Shown here one piece after another: positions 1 to 5,351 of a DNA stretch of 5,416 nt; positions within the stretch are counted from its first letter, which is position 1; each line of letters starts with the position of its first letter. A model generated the notes under the pieces. The model had not been told where the DNA came from and made no database searches. It saw nothing but the letters and a program-made list of their open reading frames with translations. The position numbers were made by a program, and so were the translations under genes. Source of the DNA: Verrucomicrobiota bacterium (GTDB lineage Bacteria; Verrucomicrobiota; Verrucomicrobiia; Chthoniobacterales; JAFAMB01); assembly GCA_019241095.1 (NCBI GenBank), contig JAFAXJ010000657.1, positions 1 to 5,416 of the forward strand. Reading direction: 5' to 3'.

Positions 1-19
1 CCACTGGAGCCAGAACGAC

Positions 20-766
20 ATGAATCTGACGGGAAAACGAGTGCTTATCACGGGAGCTACCGGCGGCTTAGGCTCGGAAGCCTGCATAGCTTTCCTGGCA
101 GCGGGCTGTGAGGTGTTCGCACTGGACATTAAGCCGGAACGCGGAGCGCTCCTGGAGCAAACAACCCGAAAATCAGGTAAACTGGAATATCTCAATCAGA
201 ATCTTGAAGACCGAGAAAAGACCAGACAATCTATCAAAGCTTTGCAGGACCGAGTTGGCGCAATTCACATACTGATCAATAACGCCGCTATTTATCCGGC
301 TAAACGTTTTGAAGACTTTGATCTGCAAGAGTATTCGGAGATACAGCGTGTCAATGTAGAAGGCGCGATAGCTTGCACCCAGGCCGTTTTGCCCGGAATG
401 AAAAAGGAAGGCGCCGGTTGGATAGTTAACATCGCTAGCATTACCTTCTATGGAGGATGGGCGAATCTTTATCCCTACGTTGCTTCCAAGGGAGCGTTAG
501 TCGGCTTGACAAGAGCGTGGGCCCGCGAGTTTGGCCCTTTTGGGATCAATGTTAACGCCATTTCAGTTGGTGCGATCCCTACTGATGCTGAAAAGATTCA
601 TCCCGACCCGGACGGATATCAAAAATACGTCTTGGAACATCAATCCCTGAAACGGAGGGGCCAGCCGCGCGATATAGCTCATGTGATGATGTTCCTGTCC
701 TCTCCAGAAGCTAGCTTCATCACCGGTCAGGTGATCAACGTGGATGGTGGCTGGGTAATGCACTGA
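20..766 (+). CDS. Short-chain dehydrogenase/reductase (classical SDR), probable NAD-dependent oxidoreductase
   Basis: A 248-residue protein of normal length for a classical SDR, an NAD(P)-dependent Rossmann enzyme that interconverts hydroxyl and keto groups in the cytoplasm. Visible motifs are the TGxxxGxG cofactor loop (residues 11-18), NNAA (87-90), the structural/catalytic Asn in VNVEG (N112), the catalytic Ser at the end of IVNIAS (S140), and YVASK with Y153 and K157. The full catalytic tetrad is therefore present. An acidic residue (D36) at the end of strand beta-2 favours NAD(H) over NADP(H) by the usual family rule. The C-terminal GQVINVDGGW segment is typical of the family. The ATG at 20 is preceded by GGAG (6-9) with a 10-base spacer. 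It is the first gene of a run with a CoA-transferase, a binding-protein-like gene and an enoyl-CoA hydratase. It may oxidise a hydroxyacid or hydroxyacyl-CoA made there, or a sugar-like precursor. The substrate cannot be read from the sequence. Confidence 0.95.
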   Translation: MNLTGKRVLITGATGGLGSEACIAFLAAGCEVFALDIKPERGALLEQTTRKSGKLEYLNQNLEDREKTRQSIKALQDRVGAIHILINNAAIYPAKRFEDFDLQEYSEIQRVNVEGAIACTQAVLPGMKKEGAGWIVNIASITFYGGWANLYPYVASKGALVGLTRAWAREFGPFGINVNAISVGAIPTDAEKIHPDPDGYQKYVLEHQSLKRRGQPRDIAHVMMFLSSPEASFITGQVINVDGGWVMH

Positions 767-797
767 ATGTGATGCACTGGAAAAAGCAACAAAAGAA

Positions 798-1991
798 ATG
801 AGCGTACTTCAAGGTGTTCGAGTACTGGATTGCTCTATTGCGATGGCAGGTCCTTTTGCAGCCCAGCGATTGGGTGATCTTGGCGCCGATGTTATCAAGG
901 TGGAGCCTATAGGCGGAGAATGGCAGCGACGCACTTCTGCCGGCGGAGCACAAGGGAACCGGGTGAACGTATCATTCTTATCTCTCAATCGCAACAAGCG
1001 ATCGCTCGCTGTGGACCTGAAGACAAAGGAGGGAAGAGAGATTGTGCATCAACTCGCCGCAGATGCAGACGTCTTTGTGCAGAATTATCGTCCTGGAGTG
1101 GCAGAACGGTTAAGGGTTGATTATCCTACCCTAAGTAAAATCAATTCGCGGTTAGTTTATGTTTCTATTTCAGGATATGGTTCGAGCGGACCGTACATGA
1201 ACCGGCCGGGACAAGACCTGATTCTGCAGGGAATGAGCGGCGCAATGTTGTCAGCGGGTCGTGCCGAGGAACCTCCTTCGGCGGCGGGGCAATATGTAGT
1301 TGATGCAATTACCGCCTATACCGCTTTTGAAGGCGCGTTAGCAGCCTTGTTCTATAGAGAACGCACCGGCGAAGGGCAGCTGGTAGAGGTGAACATGTTA
1401 GACTCGATCGTAACAATCCAGATGCAGGAACTCTCTGTCTTCACTGTGGCACACAAGCCGCAAACGCGAACGACCGAGCCCCATGCCCATGTCTACATAC
1501 GCGCTCCTTATGGCGTGTTCCGCACCAAAGACGATTACTTAGTTCTGGCCTTTCCGCCTTTGCGAAAACTTGGCGAGATAATAGGCGAACCGTCGTTTGC
1601 GAATATGGAAGAGGAGCGAGACGCTTGGCTGCAACGGGACGAGATTTTTCGGAAAACCAGGGAAAGACTAGCTGAAAGAAGTACACAAGAGTGGATGAAG
1701 CTTTTCGGCGAAGCGGACATCTGGGCGGGGCCGGTGTACGGTTATATCGATCTGATGCAAGACCCCCAGATCGAGCATAACCAGACTTTTGTCGAATATC
1801 TTCACGAAACTGAAGGCAAGGTAAAAACGCCTGGCTTTCCGATTCGCTTTTCCAAGACGCCCAGCATAGTTCAGCGAGGGGCGCCTTTGGCCGGGCAACA
1901 TACCCGTGCAATTTTGCGAGAGGCGGGCTATAGCGAGGAACAAGTACACAACTTCCTTGCAAAAAAGATCGTAGGAGAAGAACTACCTTAA
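798..1991 (+). CDS. Class III (CaiB/BaiF family) CoA-transferase
   Basis: A 397-residue protein matching the usual length of family III CoA-transferases, which move CoA from an acyl-CoA donor to a carboxylic acid and work as interlocked cytoplasmic dimers. Family hallmarks run in order: the N-terminal LQGVRVLDCSIAMAGPFA with LGADVIKVE (28-36), RSLAVDLK (68-75), NYRPG (96-100), the GYG..GPY stretch with PGQDLILQG (126-145), and the D169 region followed by RTGEGQ (189-194). By position D169 corresponds to the aspartate that forms the acyl-anhydride/CoA intermediate in formyl-CoA transferase. Where formyl-CoA transferase has a flexible glycine-rich loop, this protein reads AFPPLRKLGEII (251-262), so the active-site lid probably differs. 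The ATG at 798 gives the standard family N-terminus, though only a weak purine-rich stretch precedes it. It lies 31 bases after the SDR and 16 before the next gene. Acid substrate and CoA donor are unknown. Pairing with a crotonase resembles carnitine-type CaiB/CaiD logic, but orthology is not claimed. Confidence 0.95.
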   Translation: MSVLQGVRVLDCSIAMAGPFAAQRLGDLGADVIKVEPIGGEWQRRTSAGGAQGNRVNVSFLSLNRNKRSLAVDLKTKEGREIVHQLAADADVFVQNYRPGVAERLRVDYPTLSKINSRLVYVSISGYGSSGPYMNRPGQDLILQGMSGAMLSAGRAEEPPSAAGQYVVDAITAYTAFEGALAALFYRERTGEGQLVEVNMLDSIVTIQMQELSVFTVAHKPQTRTTEPHAHVYIRAPYGVFRTKDDYLVLAFPPLRKLGEIIGEPSFANMEEERDAWLQRDEIFRKTRERLAERSTQEWMKLFGEADIWAGPVYGYIDLMQDPQIEHNQTFVEYLHETEGKVKTPGFPIRFSKTPSIVQRGAPLAGQHTRAILREAGYSEEQVHNFLAKKIVGEELP

Positions 1992-2007
1992 GCACGTACA
2001 AAGCATC

Positions 2008-3132
2008 ATGTATTTAGGGATAACCTGGGATCATCCGCGCGGTTATCAGGCGCTCTCGAGTGCAGGCTCCATGTGGCAAGATAGAGGGTTAGCAATCGAT
2101 TGGGAGCGCCAATCGCTGGAGGATTTCGAATCCCGCAGCGTGACAGAGTTAAGTAAAAACTATGATCTAATGGTAGTAGATCACCCGCATCTCGGACAAG
2201 ATTGGGAAAGCGTCTTACCTTTGGAAGATTATTTGACCTCTCTAGAGATGAGTCGGTTAACCAATTGTTTCGTGGGTCAGACCCTGGAGAGTTATTACTT
2301 TGAAAATCGGCACTTTGCGCTTCCAATCGATGCCGCGACACAGGTTGGAGCTTACCGACAGGATTTGATTCACCCGGACAACCTACCACCGTCCGATTGG
2401 GAAGGCATTATAGAATGGGCGCTACACAACCCTATTTTAATGCCTTTAGGCGGACCACACGCTCTGATGACTTACTTTTCCATTTGTCTTTCCCTGGGAG
2501 CAGTTCCGTTTTCCTTAAAGGATAACGAAATAGTCGCTGTCGATCAGGCAGAGCTGGCATTTGACATTCTCGCGCGACTTTACAGCCGTTTAGATCCTGC
2601 TGCTCTTTCGTTAAATCCGATAGCGGTGTTGGAAAAAATGAGCCGCGAAAATACAATGCAGTATTGTCCTCTTTGCTACGGTTACGTGAACTATGCAGCG
2701 GATAACTCGACAAAAAAAAGGCCGCTCACTTTCATCGATGCGCCAGTTTACTTCCCAAACCAAATCCGCGGTTCAGTGCTTGGCGGAACTGGTCTTGCCT
2801 TAAGCCGAAGAACTAACGTGGAACATAGATTACGAGAATATCTACTTTGGCTTGTTTCTGAAAAAGCGCAGGTAGAATTCATCCCGTCGCACGCCGGTCA
2901 GCCAGCCCTTCGAGCTGCGTGGTTAGACGATCGAACAAATACAATGGCCCGAAACTTCTATCGTAATACACTAAGCACGGTGGAGCAGGCATGGGTCCGG
3001 CCGCAAAGACCTGGGTACATTAAATTTCAAAATCAAGCATCCGGCCTGGTCCGCGCCGCTTTGCAACACAACCAATCTGCCAGAACATTCAATCAAGAAC
3101 TGACCCGCTTAGCAGAAATTTACTTAGGTTAA
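2008..3132 (+). CDS. Leaderless extracellular-solute-binding-protein-like protein, predicted cytoplasmic, function unknown
   Basis: A 374-residue protein that reads like an ABC-importer solute-binding protein of the maltose/extracellular family-1 type. It has an early ITWDHPRGY block (5-13), YDLMVVDHPHLG (52-63) at the usual 'target is a specific place' strand, LPLEDYL (70-76), ALPIDAATQVGAYRQDLI (104-121, the typical 'P.......Y..DL' segment), PPSDWEGIIEWA (127-138), GGTGLALSRR (259-268) and a C-terminal helix-rich lobe. There is no signal peptide or lipobox. The protein opens directly on the first strand, and the preceding gene ends 16 bases upstream, leaving no room for a leader. It should therefore be cytoplasmic. 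A CPLC dicysteine motif lies at 220-223, before YGYVNYA. Start ATG 2008 has no clear Shine-Dalgarno, so translation may be coupled to the upstream gene. From memory, similar leaderless proteins occur beside CaiB-type transferases and enoyl-CoA hydratases in other bacteria. Possible roles include intracellular ligand binding, a scaffold or an enzyme; none is proven. Confidence 0.8.
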   Translation: MYLGITWDHPRGYQALSSAGSMWQDRGLAIDWERQSLEDFESRSVTELSKNYDLMVVDHPHLGQDWESVLPLEDYLTSLEMSRLTNCFVGQTLESYYFENRHFALPIDAATQVGAYRQDLIHPDNLPPSDWEGIIEWALHNPILMPLGGPHALMTYFSICLSLGAVPFSLKDNEIVAVDQAELAFDILARLYSRLDPAALSLNPIAVLEKMSRENTMQYCPLCYGYVNYAADNSTKKRPLTFIDAPVYFPNQIRGSVLGGTGLALSRRTNVEHRLREYLLWLVSEKAQVEFIPSHAGQPALRAAWLDDRTNTMARNFYRNTLSTVEQAWVRPQRPGYIKFQNQASGLVRAALQHNQSARTFNQELTRLAEIYLG

Positions 3133-3135
3133 CGT

Positions 3136-3918
3136 ATGCCAGATATAAACAGGCCGGAGTTGGAGTTTTCTGTTGAAGAGCGCATTGGAATTATCACCAT
3201 AAACCGCCCGGCAAAGCTCAATTCGTTTACTCCGGAAATGTCGCAACAGCTATTGGAGGCCCTGGATACATATGAAAGCGATCCATCGCTACGAGTCCTT
3301 GTCATCACGGGCCAAGGCGAAAAGGCATTTTGCGCCGGTTCGGATATCCGCGAGTTAGATACCTATAAGACACCGTGGCAGTTCCGAAACCGTCCAGATT
3401 ACTGTGACGCGGTGAGGAAGGTACGCAAGCCGGTTATATGTGCTATCAACGGTTATTGCCTTGGTGGAGGACTGGAATTCGCAATGTCATGCGATGTGAG
3501 ACTGGCGAGCCAGAACGCAAAATTCGCGGCTCCGGAGATTAAGCTTGGGTGGATCGGGGGCGGTGGAATGGCGTATTCATTGGTTCATTCGATCGGCCCT
3601 TCAAATGCTGCTCTTATGCTGCTTACTGGTGAAATGATCGATGCAGATACAGCTTTGCGCTGGGGCCTTGTCACGGAAGTTTTGCCGCAAGAAGGCTTGA
3701 TGCCTCGCGCGAAAAGCCTCGCTCAGTTGATTGCAGAGCGCCCTCCCATCGCGGCTGAGACGGCCAAAGTCAATTTGAGAGCTGCCTTCGCGCTCTCGCG
3801 GGAAGAGGCAATCCAATATGAACGCGATCTGCAAACCATCTGCTTCGCCACCTCCGATGCAGCAGAAGGCCGTCAAGCTTTCAAAGAAAAACGGCAGGGC
3901 GTGTTTCACGGTAAATGA
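3136..3918 (+). CDS. Enoyl-CoA hydratase/isomerase (crotonase superfamily)
   Basis: A 260-residue protein of normal crotonase length. It is predicted to act on an acyl-CoA in the cytoplasm, classically adding water across a 2-enoyl-CoA double bond or the reverse. Visible signatures are INRPAKLNSF (22-31), the first oxyanion-hole segment AFCAGSDI (64-71), the second oxyanion-hole helix GYCLGGGLEFAMSCD (106-120), and AAPEIKLGWIGGGG (131-144). Both glutamates used by hydratases are present: E114 after GGGL and E134 in APEIKLG. This supports true hydratase/dehydratase chemistry rather than a single-acid isomerase. The C-terminal EKRQGVF is also typical. The WIGGGG segment replaces the more usual G.IPG.GG and may mark a subgroup. 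The ATG follows the previous stop by 3 bases with a weak AGG seven bases upstream, so translational coupling is likely. It probably acts on the product of the CoA-transferase at 798. No terminator is seen directly after it. The exact substrate is unknown. Confidence 0.94.
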   Translation: MPDINRPELEFSVEERIGIITINRPAKLNSFTPEMSQQLLEALDTYESDPSLRVLVITGQGEKAFCAGSDIRELDTYKTPWQFRNRPDYCDAVRKVRKPVICAINGYCLGGGLEFAMSCDVRLASQNAKFAAPEIKLGWIGGGGMAYSLVHSIGPSNAALMLLTGEMIDADTALRWGLVTEVLPQEGLMPRAKSLAQLIAERPPIAAETAKVNLRAAFALSREEAIQYERDLQTICFATSDAAEGRQAFKEKRQGVFHGK

Positions 3919-3951
3919 GAACGGATCGAATCGCCTGGGTTAGTATTTTTG

Positions 3952-3965
3952 GTCCGATATCGGAC
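3952..3965. promoter_or_regulatory. Perfect 14-bp palindrome, candidate operator
   Basis: GTCCGATATCGGAC is identical on both strands. An outer GGTCC (3951-3955) and GGACC (3966-3970) add a second, offset symmetry. It lies 34 bases after the hydratase stop and upstream of the binding-protein gene. No T-run follows the symmetric element on the + strand, so it does not look like an intrinsic terminator. The size and two-fold symmetry suit a dimeric repressor or activator. The heptamer TGGTCCG at its left edge (3950-3956) recurs at 4016-4022, just before a TTGACA box, which may give a second half-site. The regulator is not in the window and its family cannot be named. Confidence 0.45.
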
Positions 3966-3973
3966 GGACCTGT

Positions 3974-4002
3974 TTGTCAGTTTGCCCCTCTTGCGATCCA
4001 AT
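3974..4002 (+). promoter_or_regulatory. Weaker alternative promoter
   Basis: TTGTCA (3974-3979) matches the -35 consensus at five of six positions. A 17-base spacer leads to TCCAAT (3997-4002), a 4-of-6 match to the -10. The 14-bp palindrome ends 8 bases before the -35. An imperfect dyad, ATCC (3996-3999) and GGAT (4006-4009), overlaps and follows the -10. It is a weaker candidate than the one at 4030 and may be chance. Confidence 0.2.
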
Positions 4003-4029
4003 ATAGGATGTTTAATGGTCCGGAATCGT

Positions 4030-4059
4030 TTGACATGGGCTGCGGCGGTTGCTTATTAC
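4030..4059 (+). promoter_or_regulatory. Candidate sigma-70-type promoter for the ABC transporter operon
   Basis: A perfect -35 hexamer TTGACA (4030-4035) is followed after 18 bases by TATTAC (4054-4059), a 4-of-6 match to the -10 consensus. Transcription would begin near 4066, leaving a leader of roughly 125 bases before the GTG at 4191. It sits directly downstream of the second TGGTCCG copy (4016-4022), where a bound regulator could block or aid RNA polymerase. The call rests on sequence match and location only. Confidence 0.45.
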
Positions 4060-4176
4060 CCCAGACTGGTTTGTAAGGGTGCTTGTTCTCCGTGCAGGTT
4101 GCCAGGGCGCTGAAGCAAGCTCTTTGGAAGCCTTCAATTAGTCTTAGAATCCCCCTTATGATAATTCCTGATTTCT

Positions 4177-4180
4177 GGAG
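4177..4180 (+). promoter_or_regulatory. Ribosome binding site that decides the GTG start at 4191
   Basis: GGAG ends 10 bases before GTG 4191. It is the best Shine-Dalgarno in this reading frame. Starting here gives a compact N-terminus with a lysine followed by a hydrophobic core, as a signal peptide requires. The in-frame ATG at 4158 and TTG at 4083 have no comparable site and would place extra residues before the signal peptide. Confidence 0.65.
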
Positions 4181-4190
4181 ATACCCTCTC

Positions 4191-5216
4191 GTGAATAAAA
4201 TTTCTTTGTTCCTCATTACCCTCATGGGTACTTTCGGCCTTTGGCCCGAAAACCTCAGCGCATCGCAAAAGGATTTGACATTCGGCTACATCACTCCAGG
4301 CCCCGATACGTGGTATAAGAGAGATGTGGATGGCTTCGTGTTAGGCGCCAAACTGCTGGGCATTAAAACGGTTGTGCTGAACTCCGATTACGATGCCCAA
4401 AAAGAGGTCTCTAATATTGAGTCCTTAATCACCCAGGGCGTGGACGGAATGGCGATTTTTTCGTTTAATCAGCAAGGCGCCATAACAGCTGCTAAAAAAT
4501 GCAAGGATGCAGGTATCCCACTCGTCACGGTTGATAACTGCGGTCAAGCCCTGAGTTCCGGTAATGATATCGTGGCAGCTGTCGATTTCGACTGGAAAGC
4601 AATGGGTAGGAATTATGCTGACTATATCGCGCAGAATTATCCCGGGAAAAAGGTCGCCCTGATCACTGGATTACTCGAACATTTGCCCGTGCAAATGATC
4701 ACCGGCGCGATGAAAGCGCGGATGCAGGAGCTTGGGAAAAACGAGATAGTTGCTGTGCGCGATGGAAAATACAACCCGGCAGTTGCGGTAAATCAAGCCC
4801 AAGACCTCATCCAATCTGGACTGAAATTCGATGTCCTCTGGATTATGAATGAAGACATGGCTGCAGCCGTGATTCGCTATCTTAAAAATCAAGGTATTCT
4901 CGGTCAATATACCGTCATCGCTCAAAATGGTTCGCCGGTTGGCATACCATTGGTCAAAGATGGAGAGCTGAATTATACCATCAGCAGCTCACCCGGATGG
5001 GAAGGTATGGTTGCCGCGCTCGCCCTCAACCAGTATTGCTCTGGCGCATCGAAGAAGTCCAATCAACAGATCATGCTGCCTGTCATCCCTGTTGGTAAGG
5101 ATACGGTGCTGGACAAAACCAAGGTTGTTCCCTGGGAGTATGATCCAGTTTGGTTGACGCTTACGAAGCAGTATTTTCCGCAGTTAGCTTCATCTCTGCC
5201 TGCAAATGCACGCTAG
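4191..5216 (+). CDS. Periplasmic sugar-binding protein of a ribose/galactose-type ABC importer
   Basis: A 341-residue protein from GTG 4191, the usual size for RbsB-like class B (Peripla_BP_4) binding proteins that capture a sugar or similar small molecule in the periplasm and deliver it to an ABC permease. A signal peptide is visible at residues 1-24: Lys3, a hydrophobic core at 4-18, and likely cleavage near LSA/SQ (22-26). No lipobox cysteine is present. The mature part starts with LTFGYITPGPDTWYKRDVDGF (29-49) and contains the family's repeated Rossmann-like pattern: TQGVDGMAIF (81-90), AGIPLVTVDN (107-116), GKKVALITG (152-160), and FDVLWIMNEDMAAAVIRYLKNQG (213-235). The usual small-ligand contacts near W41, D116 and N220 are plausible but not proven. 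It ends with tandem stops TAG TAA. The partial ABC ATPase 98 bases downstream supports the transporter role. The frame stays open upstream to 4083 with alternative starts, but the GTG has the best ribosome site. The ligand is unknown. Confidence 0.9.
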   Translation: MNKISLFLITLMGTFGLWPENLSASQKDLTFGYITPGPDTWYKRDVDGFVLGAKLLGIKTVVLNSDYDAQKEVSNIESLITQGVDGMAIFSFNQQGAITAAKKCKDAGIPLVTVDNCGQALSSGNDIVAAVDFDWKAMGRNYADYIAQNYPGKKVALITGLLEHLPVQMITGAMKARMQELGKNEIVAVRDGKYNPAVAVNQAQDLIQSGLKFDVLWIMNEDMAAAVIRYLKNQGILGQYTVIAQNGSPVGIPLVKDGELNYTISSSPGWEGMVAALALNQYCSGASKKSNQQIMLPVIPVGKDTVLDKTKVVPWEYDPVWLTLTKQYFPQLASSLPANAR

Positions 5217-5244
5217 TAATCGCGACTAACTCGCATCTTTTGAT

Positions 5245-5287
5245 GGAACGCTGTGAGGCAATTTAAAGCCTCTCGTCCAAACGTTCC
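5245..5287 (+). repeat. Two-tier hairpin between the binding-protein and ATPase genes
   Basis: An outer 6-bp pair, GGAACG (5245-5250) with CGTTCC (5282-5287), encloses an inner 5-bp pair, GAGGC (5255-5259) with GCCTC (5268-5272), around an 8-base AT-rich loop. The interior loop is 4 and 9 bases. No U-run follows, so a classical terminator is unlikely. Hairpins after binding-protein genes in ABC operons are known to stabilise the upstream mRNA or reduce read-through, which would yield more binding protein than ATPase. That role is inferred here. Confidence 0.4.
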
Positions 5288-5299
5288 TGCCCGGGTTTG

Positions 5300-5351
5300 G
5301 GACCGACAATCCGAATGGATCGCGCCGAGAATACCGAAGTTTTGTCGGTCC
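5300..5351 (+). repeat. 10-bp inverted repeat bracketing the ATPase start codon
   Basis: GGACCGACAA (5300-5309) is the exact reverse complement of TTGTCGGTCC (5342-5351). In mRNA these would form a 10-bp stem with a 32-base loop that contains the ATG at 5315 and the first nine codons. The left arm covers the place where a Shine-Dalgarno would lie. This could modulate translation of the ATPase, or could be chance in a window this size. Confidence 0.35.

Noticed and set aside
1..19. Short dyad CTGG-AG-CCAG (4-13) before the first gene as an operator
   Set aside because: The arms are four bases with a two-base gap, and part of it is better explained as the GGAG ribosome site for the ATG at 20.
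1441..2001. Long open frame of 186 codons on the minus strand opposite the CoA-transferase gene
   Set aside because: It lies almost wholly antisense to a strongly supported gene, has no recognisable domain, is low in family-like motifs and has no convincing ribosome site. It is an antisense shadow.
2019..2047. 7-bp inverted repeat GATAACC/GGTTATC just after the start of the leaderless binding-protein gene
   Set aside because: Several inverted repeats of this length and spacing are expected by chance in a window this size, and both arms are coding sequence for the conserved ITWDHPRGY region.
2006..2389. Minus-strand open frame of 127 codons opposite the start of the binding-protein-like gene
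   Set aside because: It overlaps a gene with clear family blocks on the + strand, and its product shows no recognisable pattern.
3945..3970. Possible intrinsic terminator after the enoyl-CoA hydratase gene
   Set aside because: The T-run (3945-3950) comes before the dyad rather than after it on the + strand, and no GC-rich hairpin precedes the T-run. On the minus strand the element is followed by A residues, not T.
3977..4225. Minus-strand open frame of 82 codons covering the 3919-4190 gap
   Set aside because: This is the only minus-strand frame lying mostly in non-coding sequence, so it was weighed. It runs into the next gene's signal peptide, covers a good promoter on the other strand, and its translation has no domain or membrane pattern.
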